DNA of 64,000 nt from Ahaetulla prasina (lineage: Eukaryota > Chordata > Lepidosauria > Squamata > Colubridae). The DNA is taken from assembly GCF_028640845.1 (NCBI RefSeq), contig NC_080542.1, positions 67,283,064 to 67,347,063 of the forward strand, read 5' to 3'. The notes beneath the pieces were generated by a model. The model was not told the DNA's origin and did no database searches. It saw only the letters and a program-made list of their open reading frames with translations. The position numbers and the translations under genes are program-made. Positions within the stretch are counted from its first letter, which is position 1, and the number at the start of each line of letters is the position of its first letter. Below, one piece after another: positions 34,263-45,094 of this stretch.

Positions 34263-37200
34263 CAAGTCATTGATAGAATTTTATTTATTTACAAATATTT
34301 ATTATATATACTACATAATTTACCATTCCATTTGAATATTTGTTTGAAGTAGATCCCTGTGTTTTATTTTTATGGATTTGAAATGTTTTCCATCAAGGAA
34401 TACATATAAAGAATATCATGGGAGAAAGATCTAGCATATGAAATATTAGAATGGAATTCTACCTTTAATCGTCATAAGATTCTTGAAATTATGACATCCT
34501 GTAAAACTGAAAGATAAGAAATTGTCATGAGTTTTAATGTACTTTGGTTCATAGCTCAGTGATAAGATTTATTCATCTATTTACTACAAGGAATTTTTCT
34601 TTTCCTAGTTCACCATATCAATTCTCAGACAAGAGAATTCAGGCTCTGCCTGAAATTTGGGAAGTCGTAATCATATGTAATAGATGATATTGGCCCAGAA
34701 GATCAATAGTTTGTTAGGTATCTCATATTTGTTTGCTTCTCTAGAATAAAGGGTTATTCATTATGATTTTTGTATTACTCTTTTCTTGACTATTCTCTAT
34801 GTCAGGTTTTCTTTATGTTTTCTTTGGTTTCTTCTACATTTAGGTCTGCTTCCTTTTCTTTCATCGTTCTCAGGACTGACTTGAGAGAACATTTTGCCTA
34901 AATTGGACTTGCATTTTGTAAGTGGACTTGCATTTTCTTTGCTACTATTCCACCATGCTTCCTTATGCTTGCTTTGGCAGAACATATACTAAAATTGGAA
35001 CTAACACCATGCTTCTTCTTTCCTGGTGAGAACAGAGTTCCTGGCATGTTGTTGTGTAAACCAATGCCATTGCCACCTTGCAAAATAATACAGTAAGCAT
35101 CCCTTCAAAATAAAACATGTGGCGCAGCTGACTGGGGTCAGAAACATGTCCCAAAATTTATTTATTATGAGTACAATAAAAGACACATTCTAAATAGTGA
35201 ATCAGAAGAGTAAAAAGTGAAGTTTTGTATTTAGTTCTTACTGTGGTCAAACCTGTTGTCCAATGTTGCTCTTTCCAAGGACTTTAGTTTCTCCGTGTGT
35301 GATATACATATAGCAACACAGGTAGTATTGTTTAGCAGCTGACTCATTTAACAATTGCTTGTAGTTATAACAGTGATTTAACATTTTGCAATCATTCCTT
35401 GCATTTATGATCTTTTCAGGTCTATAAAGCAAAAGAAAGCTGAAGAAAGTAAATAACCACAGGCAAGGTTTCATTTAACAACTGCTTCACTTAACAACTT
35501 AATTGTTAGTCCCAGTTGTTGCTAAACAAAAATTACCTATAGAAAAGCATTTTTTCTCAGTAAATTCAGCATAGTGCATTTTAGTTTTTTTTAAATATGC
35601 CAACAACTAATGCATTATTTTATTCTGTCTCTTACTCATGTGTCAGAACTGATAAATACAGTATTGACTGTGTATTATATGTATATTTGCATATATTCAC
35701 AATGTGAGAAAATATATTTTCTTTAGGAAGGGAGAAGATTTTCATTAGAACATTAAGTTTAAGCACCAAGGAGGAAACATCAAGTATTGGATCATACCTT
35801 TAGTTCTGTAGCAAATTGTATTGCTACAGTTCTGTACAAATCATTGTTAAACATTTCCAAGAGCATTAGGTGTTAAGCATAATACGTGTAAAGTTTAATA
35901 AATCTAAGTATAATATTGTTTCTGTGTTATATTATCCTGTGTATATGTTGAGTGGATTTGACTGAGATACACAGCTTTTTTATCCTTCATATTCCCAAGA
36001 AATAAAGTATCAAATTATAATACAGCTGATAAAGAGCTTTTTATGCTTGAAAGAAATTGTAATTTTCTGATTGTACTACATGCTAACCTTTGTATCCCCC
36101 CCCCTCTCACTTTGTTGAGGCATCTCCCCAAAGAGTGTTTCCAGTAGCGCAGATCAAAGTGGTGCATATGAACACCTCAAATACCTAGAGCCATTTCTGA
36201 AAAAATTAAGTGTCCTATGTTTGCTTGCACACTGATCAGGGCACTCTGGATGCTGATAGTAATCAGCATAAACTTTCCCTACTGCTGATGTAATGATGAT
36301 GAATGCCGTGGCATTGTTATTTCAGACAGCTCTTCTCAGTGGATGCAAGCCACTTATTAATGAATAGAATACAATTTAGGCAGCATCAAATAGAAAGAGG
36401 GATAGGAATTTGAATGACTGTATTTAGTTAAAAAAAGCAAAAACAATATGGTCCCCAATGCAGCAAATTATTTCAGTTTGAGAGAAAGCAAAATGCTTAG
36501 AATTTTAGACATTGAAAGCTCACTGTTCAATAAAGAGATTAGATTTATATTTATAGCCTTGGAGTTCATGCTGCTTGTTCACATTTTTCTGCACTCCTGA
36601 AACCCATATGCCAGAAGGCTTCAAACATGGAAAATGCAAAATGTACAGTTCTGGAACTGAAATGTTCTGGAACTTATTGTTTCTGATTTTTCTAGGTTTT
36701 GAACACTGTTGTTTTAAACCAAATTTATTCACATTCTCCATAGTCCTCACTGCTCTTTTTCCCTATCCGTTCAGTCTGTCTCAAGAAGAACTTAGCTGCT
36801 CTATGAATTGTGCTCTTTTATTCCTGCTTGAGTTGTACATCATCAGAAACATTGTCTGGATGACCTATTAGTCAGTAAAACTTTCAGTCAGAGTGAATTT
36901 TTTATGTGGAATGTTTTTATATCCTGAAAAAGGTTCGGTATTTCAAACATATTCAGTCTGCTGCTGCTGTCTTAAAAACCATAAATTTATAGTTTTTTTT
37001 TTTTTTGTAAATATAGAAGGCAGCTAGCGTGTTATATTTTCTAGATTGCTACGATAGAAATACAGGATCTAAGCACAAATAGTATACTATACTGTTGGTG
37101 GTCTAATCTGATCCTGTCATGGCATTATCCACAAGTGAAAAATATATCATAAATGTGGAATAATATGGCCTAAATGATTATCACTGCATCTGATATTCAT

Positions 37201-37310
37201 CTTTGTATGCCAATTTTTTTTTTTTAAAAAAACCCATCAAAGGGATGGAAAAATGATGGGATTGAGTTCCTGCCTCATGGTTAAAATAGGTGGATGTTAT
37301 ATAGAAGCAA
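34263..37310. other. No gene seen; one possible old repeat
   Basis: Mostly unique-looking. At 35330-35530, TTTAACAA/CTTAACAAC-type text recurs (for example CTGCTTCACTTAACAACTTA), resembling a decayed snake repeat. Homopolymer runs occur near 36100, 36990 and 37212. Confidence 0.4.
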
Positions 37311-37314
37311 TATT

Positions 37315-38004
37315 TATTTATTTGTTTATCTGTTTTAATTGATTTGCTGCATATCTTGCTGTGGGGCTATTCCTGGGTGGCTTACAATAATAAAACAGAA
37401 AAAAATGATTAAAAATGTAAACTTAGCAAAGCAATGAAACAACAAAAAGAAACAATGGATCTACAATCATATGAATTAAAAGATGGTCAGAAGGAGACCA
37501 GGAAACGCAGGGGGGAGGTGGGTCAGTTAATTAGCCCAGGAGCCACTTCCAGTGGGGTATTCCCCTATTGGTTCCCCAGACCAACTGGCAGAGCCAGGTT
37601 TTCAGGCTTTTGCGGAAGGATAGGAGGGTGGGGCAAACATTGCCCTGGGGGCAAGATGTTTTATAGGACTGTATCAAAGCAGACAAGACTTTTATTCTGG
37701 ATTCCAGTAGCTAGGGTTTTTTAAGTGAAGGGCTTTCAGCAGGCCTCCTCTTCTGGCATGAGTAGCTTGTAGTGGGACAAGACAGTTCATAAAATAAACT
37801 AGACCCATGCCATGGAGGGCTTTAAAGGTCTTAACTAACACCTTAACTGTACCTAGAACCAGATTGGCAGCCAGTATCATTCATGAAGCAGTGCTGTAGT
37901 ATGGGCCCTTCTTCAGGCCCCAAAGGCTGTTTGTGCTGCCATACTTTGTACTGGTTGAAACTTCCAAATGCATTTCAAGGTTAGTCCCATGTAAAGCACG
38001 TTGT
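37315..38004 (-). mobile_element. Old L2 LINE, 3' part (left of the nest)
   Basis: The minus strand carries decayed L2 ORF2 C-terminal text. VLVKTFKALHGMGLVYF (near 37840) aligns with the ILVTIFKALHGLGPGYL of the younger L2 at 52.8 kb. The order of blocks on the DNA is the same as in that copy, up to GTCCCATGTAAAGCACGTTG. The same L2 resumes at about 38578 (GAGGACCTTTAAGTTGTGAA) and again after Gypsy-2 at 43768. It is the oldest layer of the nest. Confidence 0.7.
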
Positions 38005-38577
38005 AGATGGCTTATCGGTCTTTACCACGTGCAGCTGTAGGACACTCTGATCATTGCATGATTCACCTTGTACCTGCTTACAGGCAAAGACTTAAAGCCA
38101 CAAAACCAATAATTAAATCAGTAAAGACCTGGACGGAGGAATCAAAATTAAAGCTACAGGCATGTTTTGACTGCACTGATTGGAATATTTTTAAAGATAC
38201 CTCTGCAGACCTGGATGAACTCACAGATACTGTAACATCATATGTCAGCTTCTGTGAAGACCTATGTGTACCTACGAGGAACTTGCGAATATACAGTAAC
38301 AACAAACCTTGGTTTACACCTAAACTTAAGCAGCTACGACATTCCAAAGAGGAAGCCTACAGAAAAGGTGATAAAATGCTGTACAATTGGGCCAGAAATG
38401 CACTAACAAGGGAGATCAGAACAGCAAAAAAAAGCTACTCTGAAAAGCTAAAGAATCAGTTTTCAGCAAATGAACCAGCAAACATGTGGAAAACTCTTAA
38501 AAATATCACCGTCTATGGCAAACCTCCTTCCCAGGCTGAAGGTAATCAACAACTGGCAGATGACCTGAATGAGTTTG
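38005..38577 (+). mobile_element. CR1/L3 (Snake1-like) internal fragment
   Basis: A continuous plus frame (38007-38603) covers the end of the endonuclease (AVGHSDHCMIHL, with the SDH motif) and the long linker to RT, ending in YGKPPSQAEGNQQLADDLNE. It lacks the RT, 3' end and tail. It replaces about 150 bp of the L2 host. Its last 70 bp recur at 41909-41977. Confidence 0.8.
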
Positions 38578-38612
38578 AGTCCAGGAGGACCTTTAAGTTG
38601 TGAACTGGTCTG

Positions 38613-38859
38613 TGTAGTGTTCTAAGTTCTTCCCCCCCAGGGTCTGTTCCCCTAGTGGAGAACGAGGATAGTACTTCTCTTTGTTGATTGGCTAAGCCAG
38701 TTGACAGCCGGTATAAAAGGGTGTCAACAGAGACGGAGAGAGTTTTTTGTTCATTTGTATTTGTCACTGCTGTTAGCTATGTTAAGGTTAATAAATTAAA
38801 TTACCTGCTATCCAGAGTCCTGCCTACACCTTGCCGGCACCTGAACCCACAATATAACA
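38613..38859 (+). repeat. Gypsy-2 5' LTR
   Basis: Starts TGTAGTG and ends AATATAACA. It has a reversed CCAAT (GATTGGCT near 38686), a TATA box (GGTATAAAAGG near 38710) and AATAAA near 38790. It is followed by a spacer base and the primer site TGGCGACGAAGG. Confidence 0.9.
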
Positions 38860-38961
38860 CTGGCGACGAAGGAGGAGATGCTAATCTGAGGTGAATTAAT
38901 AAACAACGGAATTGCGAGGGCTGACAAACAGGTTAGAGAATCAAGGCTGATTTGGCGGGAA

Positions 38962-39420
38962 ATGGCTCCTCACAGAATTTTGCTCCCTTGGGAGGCTTAT
39001 GTAGTGAGATTCGAGTGTTTTCTCATTGCTAATGACTATACAAATTTATCTAATGAGCGCAAGAGAGCCTATTTCCTGAGTTTCTGTAGGCCAGAAATTT
39101 TGAAACTGCCATGACGCTCATGGCCCCTCAGTCAATTCACTCTGGGAAGACTTCATGAAGAAGTTACAAAAACATTATGCCCCAGCTCCATCTAGAATTG
39201 CCCATCGTAAGCATTTCTACCATAGGGATCAGGCTGAGGGAGAATCTATTAATCAATATGTGGCCACCCTGAGGAAAACAGCCCGTCATTGTGAATTCGT
39301 GGACCTTGATGACTATCTCCTTAACAGATTAATTAGTGGAGTGCGAGACGAACGCCTTAAGAGGCGACTGATAGCCAAACCAGAGCTGACATTCCAAGAT
39401 GCTTTAGACGAAGCGCACCC
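38962..39420 (+). pseudogene. Gypsy-2 gag remnant
   Basis: An ATG at 38962 opens a frame with a capsid-like RKRAYFLSFCRPEILKL text, like Gypsy-1, and meets a TGA at about 39112. A shifted frame from 39155 carries KLQKHYAPAPSRIAHRKHFY and AEGESINQYVATLRKT to FQDALDEA. The region after this is missing and the sequence passes into RNase H. Confidence 0.85.
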
Positions 39421-39429
39421 TCCCCTTGA

Positions 39430-40125
39430 AATAAGGCGGAACTCCAAGCTTTCTTGGGGCTTTTGAACTTTTATGCGGTATTCCTGCCACACAAGGCATC
39501 GGTGGCTGAGCCGTTGCACCGGCTTCTGGACAGTGGGGCCCCCTGGAAGTGGGGTACTAAAGAGGCTGCAGCATTTATAGCCGTCAAACTTCTTCTTGTC
39601 TCTAACTCTGTATTAGCCCAATATTGTGATCGATTGCCCTTATTGCTGGCATGTGATGCCTCCCCATATGGGGTCGGCGCCGTCCTGAGTCACCAACTGA
39701 TGAATGGAAGGGAAGTTCCAGTGGCGTTTTTCTCCCGTACATTGGCTCCGGCTGAAAGGAACTACTCCCAATTGGATAAGGAGGCTTTGGCTCTGTTCGG
39801 CGTGAAGAAATTCCACGACTATCTATATGGATGATCTTTTGAGTTAATTACTGACCACAAGCCTCTTCTAGGGATCCTATCTAGTGATCGACAAACCCTG
39901 CCGATTCTGTCGCCGCGGATGACTTGTTGGACAATATTCCTGTCTGCATACTCGTACACTTTAAGCCACCGGCCCGGGAAATATCTGGCCCATGCCGACG
40001 CGTTGAGCCGTTGCCCACTGCCAACATTGCTGACAGACCGTGCACCAGCCTCCCAAGTCTTGTTGATAGATGACTCGCCATTCCCAGTATCAGCTGCGGA
40101 CATTGCCCGTTTTTCAGCTTGAGAT
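39430..40125 (+). pseudogene. Gypsy-2 RNase H remnant
   Basis: The frame at 39454-39834 has LNFYAVFLPHKASVAEPLHR, LACDASPYGVGAVL (first RNase H Asp) and DKEALALFGVKKFHDYLYG. After a stop the next text is LITDHKPLLGIL-like, and at 39919-40122 comes HADALSRCPLP. It parallels Gypsy-1 residues 70-260. Confidence 0.85.
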
Positions 40126-40257
40126 AATGTAATTTCCCAAGTCCTGGGCTGAGTCAACAGGGGGTGGCCATGGGGTCCCTTCAAGCTGGAGTTGCAGCTG
40201 TAGGCAACGAGGCAAATGGAGCTATCAGCTCAACGGGGATGCCTCTTATAGGGTCAT

Positions 40258-40845
40258 TGGGTGGTGGTTCCTCTCCCTCTGAGGAAATCGGTGCTGACTA
40301 CATTACATCAGGGCCATCCTGGAATTGTTATGATGAAGGCTGTGGGCCGCTTTTATATGTGGTGGCCCCATCTTGACAGGGATATCACCCAATGGGTCTC
40401 AACCTGTCAAAAGTGCCAAGAAACTAGATCTATGCCATCCAAAGACCAACTGAGGGAATGGGAGGACCCCAAGGGCCCCTGGTCTTGACTGCATATTGAT
40501 TTGGCAGGACCTATGCAGATGTTCTTAGTGTTGGCTGATGGTTATTCGAAGTGGGTGGAGGTAGTTATTATGCACTCTACCACAGCAGAGGTCATAATTA
40601 AAACCTCCCGGAGAATATTTGCCAAGCATGGGTTACCTGACATACTAGTGTCAGATAATGGGCCCCAATTTACGGCCATCTTATTTGAAACATTCTTGGC
40701 TAGGCTGGGAATTAGACATTGTTTGATTGCCCCGTTCCATCCATCTAGTAACGGATTGGCGGAACGAGCCGTTAGGTCCGCAAAAGAAGCATTACAGAGA
40801 CTGGGCCCAGGAAATTGGTTGGTGCAGGAAAGGGTTGATGAGTAT
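40258..40845 (+). pseudogene. Gypsy-2 integrase, zinc finger and catalytic core
   Basis: Zinc-finger text LHQGHPGIVMMK and CQKCQ lies in 40261-40488. A TGA stands where Gypsy-1 has Arg (in WSR before HID). The next frame (40501 on) holds the core: HID just upstream, SDNGPQF, and SNGLAERAV with the Asp and Glu 35 residues apart (DD35E). After LGPGNWLVQE the frame runs into an inserted L2 3' end. The C-terminal part resumes beyond 41020. Confidence 0.87.
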
Positions 40846-40959
40846 AAGTCTTTTAATTGTATTTTAATAGTATTTATATTGTAATATTATTGTTTATTTT
40901 ATCTGGCTGTGAACCGCCCTGAGTCCTTCGGGAGAAGGGCGGTATAAAAATTTAAATAA

Positions 40960-41018
<59 letters not shown>

Positions 41019-41020
41019 AT
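40846..41020 (+). mobile_element. L2 LINE 3' end in Gypsy-2 integrase
   Basis: A short 3' fragment ends with the L2 hairpin (40914-40942) and a long (AAAT)n tail (about 40958-41020). Integrase codons stop before it and resume after it (FLLVQHTTP-like text). The insertion point is placed to within about 15 bp. Confidence 0.85.
40914..40942 (+). promoter_or_regulatory. L2 3' stem-loop
   Basis: CCGCCCT pairs with AGGGCGG and an inner TCC pairs with GGA around TTCG. The same 29 bases stand in reverse at 52380-52408 and 56179-56207. In L2-type LINEs such a 3' stem-loop is known to be bound by the element's own RT; its use here is inference. Confidence 0.75.
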
Positions 41021-41199
41021 ATTTGTTAGTGCAGCATACCACGCCATGCCCGACCACTAACAAGAGTCCAGCCGAGATTCTAATGGGCCGGAAACTAAGA
41101 ATCACACTAGACCGGCTGCATCCCCAGTATGCCCCTAGCAAACTATTAGATTCAATCAGCATGCACAAGCCATTTCAATTAAAAGACACGGTTTAGGCC

Positions 41200-41657
41200 A
41201 GGAACTGTGTGGGGCAACCATTATGGATATCTGGAAAAATAGTTGAAATAACCGGGCCATGTACGTATAGGGTAGATATAGGTCAGGGCCGGTTTTGGAG
41301 GCACCATAGGGATCAACTCAGGATGAGATGGCTTGTTGCAACACAACAACAAAGTGATGATAACGAGGGAGAGGGAACGCCAATAAAACCGAATAGCGAG
41401 GCCATGAGCAACCCAAACCCAGCTGAACTCCGAGAAGCAGAGGAACGTGAAACAGGACACTTACCTGCCACCGGCGGGAAGAGCCCCAAAAGTTCTGACT
41501 ATCCAATAGACGAGAGACCTAGTGATAATCCAGCACAGGGCGAGAAACCACAAATAAACAAGTTGTTGCAGGCTTCAGGGCCCCGATGTTCTAGCCGAAT
41601 CAGGCGTTGCCCAGCGTATCTTCGAAACTACGTCTGCGCGAATGTGGTGGGAAGTGA
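41200..41657 (+). pseudogene. Gypsy-2 pol C-terminus
   Basis: The frame has GKIVEITGPCTYRVDIGQGR and RHHRDQLRMR, the GPY/F-like end of the integrase. A polar low-complexity stretch follows, then RIRRCPAYLRNYV. It reads on into the LTR, where the annotated stop falls. Confidence 0.75.
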
Positions 41658-41895
41658 TGTAGTTCTTTCCTCCCCCACCCCGGGGTCTGTTCCCCTAGTG
41701 GAGAACGAGGATAATAGTTCTCTGTGTTGATTGGCTAAGCCAGTTGACAGCCGGTATAAAAGGGCTATCAACAGAGAGGGAGAGAGTTTTTTGTTCGTTT
41801 GTATTTGTCACTGCTGTTAGCTATGTTAAGGTTAATAAAGTAAATTACCTGCTATCCAGAGTCCTGCCTACACATTGCCGGGACCTGAACCCACA
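41658..41895 (+). repeat. Gypsy-2 3' LTR, first part
   Basis: Starts TGTAGTTC after the purine-rich GTGGTGGGAAGTGA. It parallels the 5' LTR through the TATA box and AATAAA to CTGAACCCACA with scattered differences. The last bases of the LTR are displaced to 43756-43767. Confidence 0.88.
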
Positions 41896-43755
41896 AAAAA
41901 AAAAAAAAATATCACCGGCTATGGCAAACCACCTTCCCGGGCTGAAGGTAATCAACAACTGGCAGATGACCTGAATGAGTTTTACTGCAGGTTTGAAAGG
42001 AAACTACAGCCACCTATCTCCACAACCCCCCATCTCAGACACACCAACAACAGCCAAGCCTCCTACAACTGACCCCATTTCATTGGGTTCACAACCCCTA
42101 GTGATCACAGAAAAAGAAGTGCAGGACCTATTTCACAGACAAAAGCCAGGAAAAGCTCCAGGCCCAGACAAGATAACTCCTTCTTGCTTAAAAGTCTGTG
42201 CTGACCAATTGGCTCCCATCTTCACCCATATTTTCAATAAATCACTAGAGATGTGTTATGTTACTTCTTGCTTCAAATGCTCTACCATCATCCCAGTGCC
42301 GAAGAAGCCCACCATCAAGGAACTGAATGACTACAGACCAGTTGCTCTAACATCTGTAGTCATGAAAACCTTTGAAAGGCTAGTGCTTTCCTACTTGAAA
42401 ACCATCACAGATCCGCTGTTAGACCCCTTGCAATTTGCATACCGAGCAAACAGATCAACAGATGATGCTGTTAATATGGCTCTGCACTACATCCTACAGC
42501 ATCTTGAGTCTCCAAAGACCTATGCAAGGGTCCTTTTTGTAGACTTTAGTTCAGCATTCAATACCATCATTCCAGACATTCTTCTAACTAAGCTGCAGGT
42601 ACCGGAACAGACTTGTAAGTGGATCACAAGCTTCCTAACAAACAGGAAGCAGCAGGTGAAGCTAAGCAAGATCACATCAAATACCTGTACAATTAGCACA
42701 GGGCCCCCCCAAGGCTGTGTGCTCTCCCCACTTCTCTTCTCTCTGTATACCAATGACTGCATCTCCAATGATCCATCTGTTAAGCTACTGAAGTTCGCAG
42801 ATGACACAACAGTGATTGGTCTCATTCGAGACAATGACGAATCCGTATATAGACGAGAGGTCGAACGAGTAGCCTTGTGGTGCAACCAAAACAATCTGGA
42901 ACTGAACACACTCAAAACCATAGAAATGGTGGTAGACTTATTGGAGAAATCCTTCCATACTTCCACCTCTCACAATACTAGACAACACAGTATCAACAGT
43001 AGAAACCTTCAAATTTCTAGGTTCTATCATATCGCAAGATCTAAAATGGACAGCTAACATCAAAAACATCACTAAAAAAGGACAACAAAGAATGTTCTTT
43101 CTGCGCCAACTCAGTAAGCTCAAACTGCCCAAGAGCTGCTGATTCAGTTCTACAGAGGAATTATTGAGTCTGTCATTTGCACCTCTATAACTGTCTGGTT
43201 CGGTTCTGCAACCCAACAAGAAAAATACAGACTTCAGAGGATAATTAGAACTGCAGAAAAAATAATTGCTACCAACCTGCCTTCCATTGAGGACCTGTAT
43301 ACTGCACGAATCAAGAAGAAGGCTGTGAAAATATTTACAGACCCCTCGCATCCTGGACATAAACTGTTTCAACTCCTACCCTCAAAACGACGCTATAGAG
43401 CACTGCACACCAGAACAACTAGACACAAGAACAGTTTTTCCCCGAAGGCCATCACTCTGCTAAACAAATAATTCCATCAACACTGTCAAACTATTTACTG
43501 AATCTGCACTACTATTAATCGTCTCATAGTTCCCATCACCAATCTCTTTCCATTTATGACTGTATGACTATAACTTGTTGCTGGCAATCCTTATGATTTA
43601 TATTGATATATTGACCATCAATTGTGTTGTAAATGTTGTACCTTGATGAACGTATCTTTTCTTTTATGTGCACTGAGAGCATATGCACCAAGACAAATTC
43701 CTTGTGTGTCCAATCACACTTGGCCAATAAAAATGCTATTCTATTCTATTCTATT
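41896..43755 (+). mobile_element. CR1/L3 (Snake1-type) LINE in Gypsy-2 3' LTR
   Basis: This 5'-truncated LINE starts in an A run before AATATCACCGGCTATGGC. It runs through the linker and whole RT to a 3' end, CCAATAAAAATG, with four (ATTCT)n-type units (about 43734-43755). (AATAG)n is the same repeat in reverse and has been described as the tail of the snake CR1 family called Snake1. It sits inside the 3' LTR of Gypsy-2, with CACA-type bases on both sides. Confidence 0.87.
41975..43057 (+). pseudogene. Snake1-type CR1 reverse transcriptase
   Basis: The 360-residue frame is open through the RT domain: KPGKAPGPDKITPSCLKVC, LNDYRPVALTSVVMKTFERL, VLFVDFSSAFNTIIPDILL (motif A Asp), GPPQGCVLSPLLFSLYTND and LLKFADDTTVIG (F-A-D-D). 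All catalytic aspartates are kept. The frame departs from the expected text near 42945 (after EMVVDL) and ends soon after, so the C-terminal domain (43060-43470) lies in other frames. Confidence 0.9.
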
Positions 43756-43767
43756 CACAATATAACA
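43756..43767 (+). repeat. Gypsy-2 3' LTR, displaced end
   Basis: CACAATATAACA is identical to the last twelve bases of the 5' LTR. It lies between the (ATTCT)n tail of the CR1 and the GTCTG target duplication. Confidence 0.82.
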
Positions 43768-43772
43768 GTCTG

Positions 43773-43980
43773 AATGGATAGTGCGACCCTGTCCAGAACT
43801 AAAGATGTCAAAGACCAGGATATTGAAGCCCCATGCACTCAAAGTCACTTGGTCTTGCTTATTGTACCCTATCTAGGTCGCTGCAATGTTAAGGCATTAT
43901 GAGGGGTAGTAACTCAGGTCACCAGATGTGGAGATGTAAAGTTGAGTATCATCAGCATATTTTATCAAGCTTTAAAGCTG
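43773..43980 (-). mobile_element. Old L2 LINE, continuation right of Gypsy-2
   Basis: GTTGAGTATCATCAGCATAT (near 43942) matches the GCTGAGTATCATCAGCGTAC of the younger L2 at 53.4 kb, in the same orientation and order. The match fades after about 43975. Confidence 0.55.
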
Positions 43981-44774
43981 ATTGCAAGGATTTTTAACTA
44001 TGCTCCAAAAATATTTTGGATTCAATGTAGGCCATCAGAATTTACCTGTTTGAGCTGTGCAAAAATGCTTTCAGACACATCGAAAATGCTTTTATCCAGG
44101 ATAGATAGGTTCAAAAGCAGTCTTACAAGATAATACTTCAGCAGGAAAACTATATTTACAGAGAAGAGTCTAAATACCATCAAAGGATGGCAGCTTTTTC
44201 AAGAGATTGTCAAAAATAATATCCCACATATATTGAATTTAACAGACCTTTCTAAACAAAAGCGTTTGTGCAAAATTATTGTAACTTACAGTATTCTGTA
44301 GAAAGATTAAAATAAACAATTGGATATGTCTTTGAATGACTTTATGGAACATCTATGTAGTTTTCTTTGTAGCCTTCTATAATGTTTTTATTGACTTCAG
44401 TCTATTTGTCATGGCCCAGGACTTTGGATACTGATTCTGAAGGTGAAGAAGTTTCTCCAGTAGAAATGATGAGTCTCAAGTGATTCTTGGCTTTGTGTCT
44501 TCTGAGACTGACATTCCACAGGTTTGGCTAGACCAGCTTCTTCACCCTCAGAATCAATATCTGAGCCCTGACCCACAACACTATTATATAGTTTGGGTTT
44601 CCCATGCAAATCCTGATGCTGTTCAGCTTTTTGAAATCAGTGCCATCAATTTACTAGGCTATTCACAGAGTAAAAGGGGAGTTCATGTGAGTTGGATGTA
44701 CAGTATAAAATTATGAGCAGAAATAATGAAAGATGCCCCACTGCATTTAATTTTGTTTATATTTCTGTTACCAA
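43981..44774. other. No gene seen; contains an inverted repeat
   Basis: Unique-looking apart from the palindromic unit at 44427-44561. No coding region supported. Confidence 0.4.
44427..44561. repeat. 25-bp inverted repeat with 85-bp loop
   Basis: 44427-44451 (GATACTGATTCTGAAGGTGA and on) and 44537-44561 are reverse complements with two mismatches. Weaker pairing continues outwards (GGCCCAGG with CCCTGACCC). It looks like a decayed palindromic element. Confidence 0.7.
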
Positions 44775-45094
44775 AGAATCATAGAGTTGGAAGGTACTTT
44801 GGGGGTTTTCTAGTCCAACTCTCAGCCCAAGCTAGAAGTCCTGATTTGATGTGGATAAATGGTTTTACAGTCTTATTTTGAAAACCTCCAGATATCCACA
44901 ACTACAGGACGTAAACTGTTCCATTGCTTACTAGTTCTCACTATCAGGAAATTCCTCCTTATTTCTAAATTGGATGTCTCTCTGAGATGTTCCATTCATT
45001 GCTTCTTTTTCTGCTCCCAGGTGCTATGAAAAATAAATTTACTTCTTCTTTCCTATAGCAGCTCTTTAAGTTGGAAAACTGGTGTCATATCTCC
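44775..45094 (-). mobile_element. Old CR1 LINE (host of the 45-55 kb nest), 3' end
   Basis: ATCATAGAGTTGGAAGGTAC and TTTTCTAGTCCAACTCTCAG are the CR1 3' end as in copy 1, but much more diverged. The same element continues at 50598-52350 and 55047-55262. Confidence 0.85.
45031..45094. repeat. 64-bp duplication flanking the L1, left copy
   Basis: Matches 50598-50661 with five differences, all transitions. It is CR1 sequence (GCAGCTCTTTAAGTTGGA). The L1 lies between the two copies. Confidence 0.88.

Larger units (their letters stand above)
38608..43772 (+). mobile_element. Gypsy-2: Ty3/Gypsy deletion derivative with split 3' LTR
   Basis: The element is 38613-43767 in plus orientation, with the target duplication GTCTG at 38608-38612 and 43768-43772. 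The 5' LTR is 38613-38859. The 3' LTR starts at 41658, stops at CCCACA (41895), and its missing end CACAATATAACA reappears at 43756-43767. A CR1 therefore inserted inside the 3' LTR. Gag is joined directly to RNase H near 39420, so nucleocapsid, protease and most RT are deleted. Integrase is interrupted by an L2 end. It inserted into the old L2. Confidence 0.88.

Noticed and set aside
41895..41912. Processed (poly-A) copy of the Gypsy-2 RNA
   Set aside because: The element includes U3 at its 5' end and a 5-bp target duplication at its true borders, so it integrated as an LTR element. The A run belongs to the CR1 junction.
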